A DNA stretch of 64,000 nt from JAVBME01 sp031552765 (GTDB lineage Bacteria; Bacillota; Negativicutes; Acidaminococcales; JAISLQ01), in contig JAVBME010000023.1 of NCBI GenBank assembly GCA_031552765.1, positions 1-64,000 of the forward strand, read 5' to 3'. Both the position numbers and the translations under genes were made by a program. The notes beneath the pieces are model-generated. The model was not told the DNA's origin. It was given only the letters and a program-made list of their open reading frames with translations, and searched no databases. Below, piece after piece: positions 50,941-59,273 of this stretch. How positions within the stretch are numbered: the first letter of the stretch is position 1; the number at the start of each line of letters is the position of its first letter.

Positions 50941-53012
50941 GATTTGCACTGGCAGGCAATCCGAACAGCGGCAAGACGACGCTGTTCAACGCTCTCACTG
51001 GCAGTACGGCGCGTGTGGGCAACTGGCCTGGCGTTACGGTAGACCGTAAAGAAGGCGTGTACAAAAAACTGGGCGAACCTATAAATATCATCGATTTGCC
51101 GGGGATATATTCGCTGTCCCCTTATACGCCGGAAGAAGTCGTGGCCAGGAACTATGTGGTGGATGAAAATCCTGACCTGGTCGTCAATATCATCGACGGT
51201 ACCAATCTCGAGAGAAACCTTTATCTGACTACGCAACTGTTGGAAACAGATCGCCCGGTAGTGGTCGCGATCAATATGATAGATCTGGTCAGGAAAGACG
51301 GTACGACGATAAATATTGCCGCTCTGGCTGAAAAACTGGGTGTGCCTGTCATGCCGATAAGCGCTTTGACCGGTGACGGTATCACTGCGCTGATGCAGGC
51401 CGCTTACGGCTTGGCAAAGGCCAAACGCGCCGGGGTATCTGTGCTGGCAGGTTCGTCTTTAGGCACAGGATTCAATAAAATAGTATCGGTCCTGCAGGGC
51501 GAGAGAATAGAACACCCCACTTTCCATGCGGTAAAAATGCTGGAAGGCGACCATCTGGAAAACGCCCATTTATCTGAAGAAATAAAAAAGCAAATAGAAG
51601 AGATAAAAGGCGGCATAAAATTAGCTGAAGAATTGGACGGAGACTTTGCCGCAGCTGTTGCGGACGCCCGCTACAGGTATATAACGGACAACCTTGACGG
51701 CATACTCGTCCGCAGTAGGAAAGCCCACGAGCTTTCCCGCTCGGACAAGATAGACCGAGTGCTTACGAATAAGTGGCTTGGCATACCATTGTTTTTGTTC
51801 TTTATGTTTTTGGTTTTTCATCTCACTTTCAGCGAAGACCTCCTTGGCGCCGGCCTGCCGTCGCCTGGCGTATGGCTACAGTGTCTGACTGAAGACTTTG
51901 TAGGCTATATCAGCGAGCAGGCGGCAGCTTTTTTGCAGGCGCAAAATGCCGCCGAGTGGACAAAGGGAATGGTCGTAGACGGAATGATAGGCGGCGTAGG
52001 GGCGGTCATCAGTTTTTTACCGCAAATACTCATGCTCTTTCTTTTCCTCTCGATAATGGAAGATTCCGGTTATATGGCGCGCGCCGCCTTTTTGATGGAC
52101 AGGCTGCTCAGGCGGTTTGGCCTGTCCGGACGGGCGTTTATGCCGCTACTGATGGGCTTTGGCTGTTCGGTGCCGGCTATGATGGGTACGCGTACCCTGG
52201 TGAGCGAAAAAGAACGGCGCCTGGCTATTATGCTTATGCCATTTTTCTCCTGTGGGGCCAAGCTTCCTATCTGGGCGATGTTTTCCGCCGCTATTTTTCC
52301 GGAAAATCCCGACCGGGTGGTCTTTATGATCTATGTGACTGGCATAGCGACAGCAGGCGTAGCTGCTATAATACTGCAAAAAACCTTGCTAAAAGGTGAA
52401 GCGGCGCCCTTTATCATGGAACTGCCGCCCTACCATACCCCGCAGCTGAGCAGTCTTGTGCTGCATTTATGGGAAAAACTCAAAGGGTTTGTCCTACGGG
52501 CCACTACCATAATAGCAGGCTCGACAGTTATCATCTGGTTTCTGGCCAATTTCAGTTTTTCTCTGGAAATAGTCGAACACAACAGCGCGGAAAGCATTTT
52601 GGCGGTATTGGGGGCATCTATTGTCCCGCTCTTTAAGCCACTGGGCTTTGCCGGCGGTGATATGGGCTGGCGGCCGGTGGTCGCTATTTTGACCGGTTTA
52701 TTGGCTAAAGAGATGGTAGTTTCGACCATGGGCGTTCTCTACAATCCCGACGTATCGGGCGACGCTTTAGAAAGCGACGAGGCCGGTACTGCCCTGGCTG
52801 CGACTTTGGCCGCGGTATTTACTCCTTTGGCGGCGATATCTTTTATGGTATTCAACCTTTTGAGCGTGCCTTGCATGGCGGCCGTAGCTTCGGCCAGCGG
52901 CGAGATGCGCAGTGTCAAGTGGATGTTTATTACTATCGCGTTTTGGCTTACGACAGCTTGGGTTGTCTCTTTTCTCATTTACAATGTGGGGGCGCTTTTA
53001 GGTTATGCTTAA
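50937..53012 (+). CDS. feoB: Ferrous iron transporter FeoB
   Basis: A 691-residue inner-membrane Fe2+ transporter. The N-terminal G domain shows G1 GNPNSGKTT (residues 7-15), G3 DLPGIYSLSP and G4 NMID; a GDI-like helical region follows (to ~260), then two gate regions with the Cys-containing MGFGCSVPAMMGTR and FFSCGAKLPIWAMF. Membrane segments span ~285-690. Expected to be induced by iron limitation. Confidence 0.96.
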   Translation: MRFALAGNPNSGKTTLFNALTGSTARVGNWPGVTVDRKEGVYKKLGEPINIIDLPGIYSLSPYTPEEVVARNYVVDENPDLVVNIIDGTNLERNLYLTTQLLETDRPVVVAINMIDLVRKDGTTINIAALAEKLGVPVMPISALTGDGITALMQAAYGLAKAKRAGVSVLAGSSLGTGFNKIVSVLQGERIEHPTFHAVKMLEGDHLENAHLSEEIKKQIEEIKGGIKLAEELDGDFAAAVADARYRYITDNLDGILVRSRKAHELSRSDKIDRVLTNKWLGIPLFLFFMFLVFHLTFSEDLLGAGLPSPGVWLQCLTEDFVGYISEQAAAFLQAQNAAEWTKGMVVDGMIGGVGAVISFLPQILMLFLFLSIMEDSGYMARAAFLMDRLLRRFGLSGRAFMPLLMGFGCSVPAMMGTRTLVSEKERRLAIMLMPFFSCGAKLPIWAMFSAAIFPENPDRVVFMIYVTGIATAGVAAIILQKTLLKGEAAPFIMELPPYHTPQLSSLVLHLWEKLKGFVLRATTIIAGSTVIIWFLANFSFSLEIVEHNSAESILAVLGASIVPLFKPLGFAGGDMGWRPVVAILTGLLAKEMVVSTMGVLYNPDVSGDALESDEAGTALAATLAAVFTPLAAISFMVFNLLSVPCMAAVASASGEMRSVKWMFITIAFWLTTAWVVSFLIYNVGALLGYA

Positions 53013-53030
53013 TACAGGGAGGTTTGCGCC

Positions 53031-53198
53031 ATGAGTACTATTGATATCATTATTGCGGTTTTGGCTGTGGCACTGGTTGTTTTTACTGTTGTCTACAATA
53101 TGAGAAAAGGCAATAAATGCGCATATTGTAAAGGCTGCGACGGTACGCACCAGGCTTGTACCTGTGACGGACAAAAAGAAGAGCCGGAAACAAAATGA
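53031..53198 (+). CDS. FeoB-associated Cys-rich membrane protein
   Basis: A 55-residue protein: one membrane helix (IDIIIAVLAVALVVFTVVYN, residues 4-23) and a cytoplasmic tail with five cysteines (CAYCKGCDG, then CTCDG) matching the FeoB_associated family. It begins 18 bases after feoB with GGGAGG before ATG 53031. The role is unproven; it may handle Fe2+ as it enters. A terminator closes the operon. Confidence 0.88.
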   Translation: MSTIDIIIAVLAVALVVFTVVYNMRKGNKCAYCKGCDGTHQACTCDGQKEEPETK

Positions 53199-53203
53199 AC
53201 TGG

Positions 53204-53235
53204 CCGTTGCCGGCAGTGTCTCGGCAACGGTTTTT
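53204..53235 (+). terminator. Terminator of the feo operon
   Basis: CCGTTGCCG (53204-53212) pairs with CGGCAACGG (53222-53230), followed by T5. Confidence 0.88.
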
Positions 53236-53237
53236 CT

Positions 53238-53267
53238 TTGCCATTTTTGCCAACAACATGATATAAT
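53238..53267 (+). promoter_or_regulatory. Promoter of the 506-residue orphan gene
   Basis: TTGCCA (53238-53243) and a perfect TATAAT (53262-53267), spacing 18, directly after the feo terminator. Confidence 0.55.
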
Positions 53268-53304
53268 GCTCTATACGTTAAATTCCAAGCGAGGTTCTTT
53301 ATTA

Positions 53305-54825
53305 ATGAAAAATGTTTACGATGCTGTCCGCAGCTTTTATGAACAGGACGCGGCATGGGAAGACATCTTAAAATATGACTGGGTAGAAGGCTTTTTGCGT
53401 TACAAAGCCTGGCAGCATACTGATGACGGCAAGCTACAAAATATCTGGCAGCAACTCTTGATGTTCGAACTGTATCTGGCTTATGCCGATGTGCCCTTGC
53501 CGGATATGCAGCTCAGCGATTATGGCGATATGGTCGGCTGGCTTGACCGCAATGTAGCGGAATTTAGCCTGGAACTGCCGGCAGTGAAAAGCTTTTTTCA
53601 AACATTGCTGGATTTTCAAAAATATTTGGTGGGGCGCAGGATAATAAAACCTTCCGCCAGTATGTCCGAAGCGGCGAAATTTATCACCGGCGGCAGCGCT
53701 TTGAGGCTTATGGACGGGCATTTACACGATATGAAAATGCCGCTGGCTTTTCGCGGTTTTGCTACTCCCGACGCGCCGGCGCCTATTTATTTGAAGTTGG
53801 ACGAACACCTTCAGCAATTGCTTTTACTGCTCAACCAGTTTTATCAAAAAGCGGAATTTATCGCCGACTTTGAGCGGGCGATCTTTCTATATCACGGTAT
53901 AATGGGCTGGGAGGAAGAAGAACTCGATAGCCAGAAAGAAGATTTTTGGCTGGGTTTTTGGGATTATTTCCTTTTTGACTACCATCTCATAATCAATGAT
54001 AAAACACCTTTGCGCCATTTTTATGATGCCGGCGATTATCCGGCCGAAACCAGAAATCTTTTGAAAGAACTGATCAGCGCCCGTTTCGCCGTGTTTTTTG
54101 TCAAAAACCCTTCCAATGAAGACTGGCTGGAATGCGAAGACCTTATGACCGGGCAGACGTTTTTTCTTCCTAATCCCGGCGAAAATATTCAAACCTTAAA
54201 AGATCTTTTGTTTATGGGCCATCTTTTTTCCCACAACATGGTACTGGTAAATTACGTGATGAGCGTACAAGTGAGCCTTATTTTAAGAAAACGCATCAAA
54301 GATGAAGTAACCAAGCAGTTTTCCTTTTACCGTGTCCAGGAGCCGCAAGCCGACTGGGATGCTTTTTTTCGCCGCCATGCCATAGCCGTGCGGCACGCTA
54401 TAGATATTTTTACCACTTTCAGCAAACTAAACGCCGTAGCTGATGTGCAAATGCCGGAACCTATAGAGAAAAAAGGCGGCAGTCTGGATCTTAAAGTAAT
54501 AGACATACTAGTGCAGGCTATGAAAAACAATGCCTTTTCTTTTAACGACCAGATGCTGACTGTTCGTATGTGGACGGACTATTGCTCGGCGGTTTCGGTT
54601 TCGGCGCGCAAACCGCAAAACTGGGCGGCCGGCCTTGTTGCCAATTTCGTTCTTATCAATTCCGCTTTTGTGGTAGATTATGATTATATTGCCAATATGT
54701 TCGATGTCTCCGAAAGCGCCGTGCGCGAGTACGGCAACAAGATAGCGCGTGTACTAGGCTTGCAGGAGCACGATCTTAGGTATTTAAATGAAGAAGGTTT
54801 TATCATGTTGTTAATGAAAAATTGA
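53305..54825 (+). CDS. Hypothetical protein, 506 residues, with C-terminal HTH-like segment
   Basis: Not recognised. A large soluble, helix-rich, aromatic and acidic protein (MKNVYDAVRSFYEQDAAWED at the start) with no signal peptide, membrane segment or nucleotide motif. The C-terminal ~45 residues (DYDYIANMFDVSESAVREYG, then KIARVLGLQEHDL) look like a helix-turn-helix, so DNA binding is conceivable. ATG 53305 has GAGG ten bases upstream; 47 codons are open above it but cross the promoter. The zinc-ribbon membrane gene follows after 44 bases. Confidence 0.72.
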   Translation: MKNVYDAVRSFYEQDAAWEDILKYDWVEGFLRYKAWQHTDDGKLQNIWQQLLMFELYLAYADVPLPDMQLSDYGDMVGWLDRNVAEFSLELPAVKSFFQTLLDFQKYLVGRRIIKPSASMSEAAKFITGGSALRLMDGHLHDMKMPLAFRGFATPDAPAPIYLKLDEHLQQLLLLLNQFYQKAEFIADFERAIFLYHGIMGWEEEELDSQKEDFWLGFWDYFLFDYHLIINDKTPLRHFYDAGDYPAETRNLLKELISARFAVFFVKNPSNEDWLECEDLMTGQTFFLPNPGENIQTLKDLLFMGHLFSHNMVLVNYVMSVQVSLILRKRIKDEVTKQFSFYRVQEPQADWDAFFRRHAIAVRHAIDIFTTFSKLNAVADVQMPEPIEKKGGSLDLKVIDILVQAMKNNAFSFNDQMLTVRMWTDYCSAVSVSARKPQNWAAGLVANFVLINSAFVVDYDYIANMFDVSESAVREYGNKIARVLGLQEHDLRYLNEEGFIMLLMKN

Positions 54826-54869
54826 GTGATTTTAACTTGATAAAAAAATTATGACAGCGAGGTCTTGTT

Positions 54870-55220
54870 ATGCGCTGCAAGAATTGCGAAACGGAATTTG
54901 ACCCTAGAACCGGCGACTGCCCAGTTTGCGGGGCCGTGCCGGAACTTGACGCGGAGGTATTGCGCCGCGACGAGCGGGACGCTTTTGCCGGCGTCACTAT
55001 TGAAGAAGACGGCGGGCGGAGCGAGGAGCCGCGCTTTGACAACAGGCGGGACTCTTCTTCCGGAATATATGTAAAACAAGTCAGTGTTTCCTCCAGTTTT
55101 TGGTCGCAGATAATATTTTTCCTGATAATAGCTTTTGTTATATTTTTTGTCTTGCCGGCATTTTTGATTTTCTTTCTGTTGCTGGCGGCAGTATGGTTTA
55201 TATTGAAACTGTTCAGGTAA
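54870..55220 (+). CDS. Zinc-ribbon membrane protein
   Basis: A 116-residue protein starting MRCKNCETEFDPRTGDCPVC: two CxxC pairs of a zinc ribbon (C3, C6, C17, C20). A charged linker (about 25-70) follows, then one or two hydrophobic segments (about 78-115, FWSQIIFFLIIAFVIFFVLP and the next 18 residues). Function unknown. GAGG lies upstream of the ATG. Probably co-transcribed with the 506-residue gene. Confidence 0.75.
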   Translation: MRCKNCETEFDPRTGDCPVCGAVPELDAEVLRRDERDAFAGVTIEEDGGRSEEPRFDNRRDSSSGIYVKQVSVSSSFWSQIIFFLIIAFVIFFVLPAFLIFFLLLAAVWFILKLFR

Positions 55221-55222
55221 AA

Positions 55223-55259
55223 AAGAACTGCCCTTTGCCATATGGCAAAGGGCGGTTCT
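55223..55259 (-). terminator. Intrinsic terminator of nadE
   Basis: GAACTGCCCTTTGCC pairs with GGCAAAGGGCGGTTC (one G-T position) around AT; the T6 tract lies on the minus strand, so it mainly serves nadE. The plus strand has only a weak T tract. Confidence 0.8.
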
Positions 55260-57122
55260 CTATTTCAGCGCCTGTTTTTTTATTTTTATGTATTCCTCCG
55301 GCAAATGGGCTGGCATTTGGCTTTCTCTAAGGTCAAAACCGAACGGTCGCCTGCTGATGGAGACCAGCGGCGGCGACTGGATGCGTTTGGCCACGGCAAA
55401 GCCGGTAAAAGCCAGCCACCAGCGTTCCAGGTCGGCAAAAAAGTCGGCGGCCGCTGGGAAAAGTTCTTGCGGCAGGAGGTTTGGGCAGCCTATTTTTTCG
55501 GCCAGGGTGCCGTCAAGATACCAGGAGGCTATTTCTATCGGCGATAGAGACTGCTCAACAAAGGCCTGCAAAAGGTAGTCGTGATAAGGGTAAATAAGCG
55601 GGTCGCCGCCGGCGCCGACTGTCTGCGCGTCGGACAGTTCCGCGCTGGGCATGATGCTGAACATTTCAGCGGGGATTATTTCCCGCCCGTATATTTCTTC
55701 ATTTAGATAGCGTCCGAGCGCATATACCTGGTGCTTCCACAAGTCGCCGATCAGCGCCAGCGCGCCGGCCAGGTCGCCGTAGAATGTGCCGTAGCCGACA
55801 GCTAGTTCGCTTTTGTTGGCATTGCAGGAAAAGGCGCCGCCGAAAGCCGCCGCCGCCGCTGCCAGAATTCGCCCCGAGCGGTCGCGCGCCTGGATGTTTT
55901 CGAGGGCCAACGGCGAGAGGACAAGAGGATGTCCGTCAATGCTTACTGCTTCTATCTGTTTTTTGGTCAATACAGTACTCTCTTCTATCGGTATCTGGGC
56001 GTAGGGCGCTTGTAGGTTTTCCGCCATTGTCCTGGCAAGATCTTTGGTTTTAGCCGAATTGTACTGGCTGGGCATGTTTATCAGCAATACATTTTCCCGC
56101 CCCAATATGTGGGCGTAAAAAGCAGCCGTCACGGCTGAATCTATGCCGCCTGACAGCCCGATAGCCATGCGGGAAATGTTACATGCTTTGAGGAACTGTT
56201 TTGCGCCGTACTCCAGGGCTGTGTACATTTCCTGTTGCGTATCAAGAGTTGCTGTGCAAGTGGTGTCTGTTCTGCAGATGCGTGTTTTGGGGTCAAACTC
56301 GCACAGCATCAGAGCTTCTTCGAAAGCAGGCGCTTGGACGTGCAATTCGCCGTTTTTTTGATATATACAGCTAGCGCCGTCGTAAGTATAAATATTTTTG
56401 CCGTTGTTCTGTACCCCTACATGGTTGACATAGATGAGCGGGGCGTCGTGCGTTTTGGCCAGAGCGGCAAATATCCTGTGCCGGTCGGCGTTTTTACCGA
56501 GGGAGAAGGGCGAAGAGGAGATGTTTATAAAAATATCGCTTTTAGCTAAACTATCGGCAACTTTTAACGGATAAAATTCGCTCCAGCCGTCTTCGCAGAC
56601 CAGGCAGCCCAGGGAAAGGCGGTGGCCGTTTACAGATAGATTTACCGGCGCGAGCAGCTCTTGCGGCGGTTTTCCCATTTCCACCGCCAGGGCGGCGCTA
56701 CTGAAAAAATGCCGATTGTCATCAAACAGCCGGTAGTTAGGGAGGGCAGTTTTGATACGGAAGGGATAGGGGTAGCTATCTTTTATGAGGCAGCCGTTTT
56801 GGGCGACGAAACAAGCATTGTACTTACGTACGTAGCCGTCCATGTTGCGCTTTTTCCAGTCGACGGCAATATTGCCAAATATCACGGTGATGTTGCGGCT
56901 GGCCGCTATTATCTTTTCTCCGGCTTCCTGGCATTCGCGCAGGAAATAGTCTTTTTGCCACAGATCGCCCAGCAGGTAGCCGGGCAGCGACAGCTCGGGA
57001 AAGATTATGATATTGGCGCCGGCGAGGCGCGCTTTTTCTATATATTCCAGCATATTTGCCGCATTAAGTGCGGGGCGTCCCGGGATGATCTTTATTTGCG
57101 CCAGGGCTATTCTGATTGTCAA
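55260..57122 (-). CDS. nadE: Glutamine-dependent NAD+ synthetase
   Basis: Converts deamido-NAD+ to NAD+ with glutamine and ATP. The 620-residue protein has an N-terminal nitrilase-type glutaminase domain with the Glu-Lys-Cys triad (E43 in FPELSLPG, K114 in LIKDSYPYP, C176 in LVCEDGW) and a C-terminal synthetase with the P-loop LSGGIDSAVTA near residue 325. The start is TTG 57122 with GGAGG upstream. It is divergent from ybaK. Confidence 0.94.
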   Translation of the reverse strand: MTIRIALAQIKIIPGRPALNAANMLEYIEKARLAGANIIIFPELSLPGYLLGDLWQKDYFLRECQEAGEKIIAASRNITVIFGNIAVDWKKRNMDGYVRKYNACFVAQNGCLIKDSYPYPFRIKTALPNYRLFDDNRHFFSSAALAVEMGKPPQELLAPVNLSVNGHRLSLGCLVCEDGWSEFYPLKVADSLAKSDIFINISSSPFSLGKNADRHRIFAALAKTHDAPLIYVNHVGVQNNGKNIYTYDGASCIYQKNGELHVQAPAFEEALMLCEFDPKTRICRTDTTCTATLDTQQEMYTALEYGAKQFLKACNISRMAIGLSGGIDSAVTAAFYAHILGRENVLLINMPSQYNSAKTKDLARTMAENLQAPYAQIPIEESTVLTKKQIEAVSIDGHPLVLSPLALENIQARDRSGRILAAAAAAFGGAFSCNANKSELAVGYGTFYGDLAGALALIGDLWKHQVYALGRYLNEEIYGREIIPAEMFSIMPSAELSDAQTVGAGGDPLIYPYHDYLLQAFVEQSLSPIEIASWYLDGTLAEKIGCPNLLPQELFPAAADFFADLERWWLAFTGFAVAKRIQSPPLVSISRRPFGFDLRESQMPAHLPEEYIKIKKQALK

Positions 57123-57190
57123 AACTTGCTACCTCCATTTATTGCTATGTAGTTATTATACTATGGCACAGGTCATTTTGCCGCAAAAAA

Positions 57191-57220
57191 TTGACCTTAC
57201 GGCTATTTTTTTGTTAATAT
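57191..57220 (+). promoter_or_regulatory. Candidate promoter of ybaK-thrC
   Basis: TTGACC (57191-57196) and TAATAT (57215-57220), spacing 18; in the intergenic region shared with nadE. Confidence 0.5.
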
Positions 57221-57257
57221 GATTATTACAACTATAGTAGTAGCCGGAGGACAGGAT

Positions 57258-57752
57258 ATGGCCAAAAAGACCAACGCCATGCGCTTGCTGGATAGTAATA
57301 AAATAGACTACCAGATTATGAGTTATGAAGTGGACGAGCAGCATCTCGATGCTGTGCATGTGGCGGCCAGCGTGGGCATGCCGCCTGGCCAGGTTTTTAA
57401 GACACTGGTGGCGCGCGGGGATAAGACCGGAGTTATTATGGCCTGTCTGCCCGGCGATGGCGAAGTAGATTTAAAATTGCTGGCTAAAGCCAGTGGCAAT
57501 AAACGGGTAGAGCTGGCGCCGCTAAAAGAAGTGTTGCCGCTTACCGGCTATATACGCGGCGGGGTGTCGCCCCTAGGGGCCAAGAAACCTTACCACGTCT
57601 TTTTGGCTAAAGAAGCGGGAAAGTGGGATGAAATAGCGGTAAGCGCCGGCTTACGCGGCTACCAGATCATTTTGGCGCCGGCAGATTTACTTAGAGCGGC
57701 TCCGGCGGCGCAAATAGTTGATATTTGCCGGGCGCCGGGGAGCGAAGGATAA
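57258..57752 (+). CDS. ybaK: Cys-tRNA(Pro)/Cys-tRNA(Cys) deacylase, YbaK type
   Basis: A 164-residue trans-editing protein that hydrolyses mischarged Cys-tRNA(Pro). Family marks: AMRLLDSNKIDYQIMSYEV, VFKTLVARGDK with the catalytic lysine, GDGEVDLKLLAKASGNKRVE, and GYIRGGVSPLGAKKPYHVFL. ATG 57258 has GGAGG seven bases upstream; the frame is open 13 codons before. thrC follows after 3 bases. Confidence 0.92.
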   Translation: MAKKTNAMRLLDSNKIDYQIMSYEVDEQHLDAVHVAASVGMPPGQVFKTLVARGDKTGVIMACLPGDGEVDLKLLAKASGNKRVELAPLKEVLPLTGYIRGGVSPLGAKKPYHVFLAKEAGKWDEIAVSAGLRGYQIILAPADLLRAAPAAQIVDICRAPGSEG

Positions 57753-57755
57753 ATT

Positions 57756-59258
57756 ATGGAAATGAGTGATGACATGCTGTATAAAAGTACAAGAGGCGGC
57801 GAAGAGGCAAGTTCCGCACAGGCTATAGTACAGGGGCTGGCAGACGACGGCGGGCTGTTCGCGCCGGAAGTCTTTCCGCAAGTAGGTTTAGAAACGTTGG
57901 CGGGACTGGATTACTGCGCACAGGCGGAAAAGATTTTAGGACTGTACCTTACCGATTTTACTAAAGAAGAAATAAGTGGCTGCGTCCGGGCGGCATACGG
58001 GCTAAAAGCTTTCCCGGAAGGGCCGGTAGTGCTCAGAGACGTTTGCCCGGGTCTTTCCGTGCTGGAACTTTGGCACGGCCCGACCAGCGCTTTTAAAGAT
58101 ATGGCGCTCCAGCTTTTGCCGCGCCTTTTGACTACGGCAATGAAAAAGACCGGCGAAGAGAGAGAAGTAGCGATACTTGTCGCGACTTCCGGCGATACGG
58201 GCAAAGCCGCCCTCGATGGGTTTGCCGATGTCAAGGGCACGCGCATCATCGTTTTTTATCCGAGCGACGGGGTCAGCGACATACAAAAACTGCAAATGGT
58301 CACGCAGACTGGCGGCAATGTGTCGGTTTTGGCCATAGAGGGCAATTTTGACGACGCCCAGGCCGGAGTGAAGGATATCTTCAATGATGAAGGATTGGGC
58401 AAAAAGCTGGCCGGCGAAGGCTTTTCCCTTTCTTCCGCCAACTCCATCAACTGGGGGCGGCTGGTACCGCAGATAGTATATTATTTTGCCGCTTACGCCG
58501 AAGCTGTGGCGCGCGGACATATAAAAGCCGGCGAGAAAGTCGACTTTGCCGTGCCGACCGGCAATTTCGGCAACATACTGGCCGGTTATTATGCCAAACA
58601 TATGGGGCTTCCTGTAGGTAAATTTATCTGCGCGTCCAACGCCAACAACGTGCTGGCCGACTTTATCACTACCGGGCGTTATGACCGCAAGCGCGCTTTT
58701 CATAAGACGCTGTCCCCGTCTATGGATATCCTGGTCTCTAGCAACCTGGAGCGCCTGCTTTATCACCTCACTGAAGGCGACGCAGCTCAAGTCGCGACAT
58801 GGATGGCACAACTTGCCCAAAATGGCTGTTATGATATCGGAGCGGAGAACCTGCGGCGTTTGCAGGAAGAATTTTACGGCTGCTGGGTGGACGACGCGCT
58901 GACGCAAAAGACCATCGCTACAGTCTTTGATAAATATGGCTATCTTTTGGATACCCATACGGCGGTGGCCTGGCTGGCCGCGGAGACATACCGCGCTGCT
59001 ACTGGCAACGATGCGCACACTATAGTGCTTTCTACCGCCAGCCCATTTAAATTTACCCATGCAGTATTGGCGGCGCTTGGCGTGCCGGAAGAAAAAGCCG
59101 GCGGGCCCTTTACCGCCCTGGCAGAACTGGCCGACATATCTGGCCTTAAAATACCTCTTCCCATGCAGGCCTTGGCTAACATGCCGGTGTTGCACAAAGA
59201 TATTTTACAGCCGGCGCAAATGAAAACCGCTGTGCTGGAAATTCTTCAAAAGCGTTAA
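57756..59258 (+). CDS. thrC: Threonine synthase
   Basis: PLP enzyme converting O-phosphohomoserine to threonine. 500 residues, the fungal/enterobacterial class I length. The PLP lysine is K114 in SAFKDMALQL; the phosphate loop and glycine-rich ATSGDTGKAAL and FAVPTGNFGNILAGYYA are visible. The start has AAGGA; a later ATG (MLYKSTRGG) is possible. No other threonine gene is adjacent. The radical-SAM gene begins 15 bases after its stop. Confidence 0.94.
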   Translation: MEMSDDMLYKSTRGGEEASSAQAIVQGLADDGGLFAPEVFPQVGLETLAGLDYCAQAEKILGLYLTDFTKEEISGCVRAAYGLKAFPEGPVVLRDVCPGLSVLELWHGPTSAFKDMALQLLPRLLTTAMKKTGEEREVAILVATSGDTGKAALDGFADVKGTRIIVFYPSDGVSDIQKLQMVTQTGGNVSVLAIEGNFDDAQAGVKDIFNDEGLGKKLAGEGFSLSSANSINWGRLVPQIVYYFAAYAEAVARGHIKAGEKVDFAVPTGNFGNILAGYYAKHMGLPVGKFICASNANNVLADFITTGRYDRKRAFHKTLSPSMDILVSSNLERLLYHLTEGDAAQVATWMAQLAQNGCYDIGAENLRRLQEEFYGCWVDDALTQKTIATVFDKYGYLLDTHTAVAWLAAETYRAATGNDAHTIVLSTASPFKFTHAVLAALGVPEEKAGGPFTALAELADISGLKIPLPMQALANMPVLHKDILQPAQMKTAVLEILQKR

Positions 59259-59273
59259 TTCTTGGGGGAAGCA

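Noticed and set aside
58002..59195. 397-codon minus-strand frame inside thrC
   Set aside because: thrC is intact and well conserved; the antisense frame lacks a ribosome site and has His/Arg/Gly-rich low-quality sequence.
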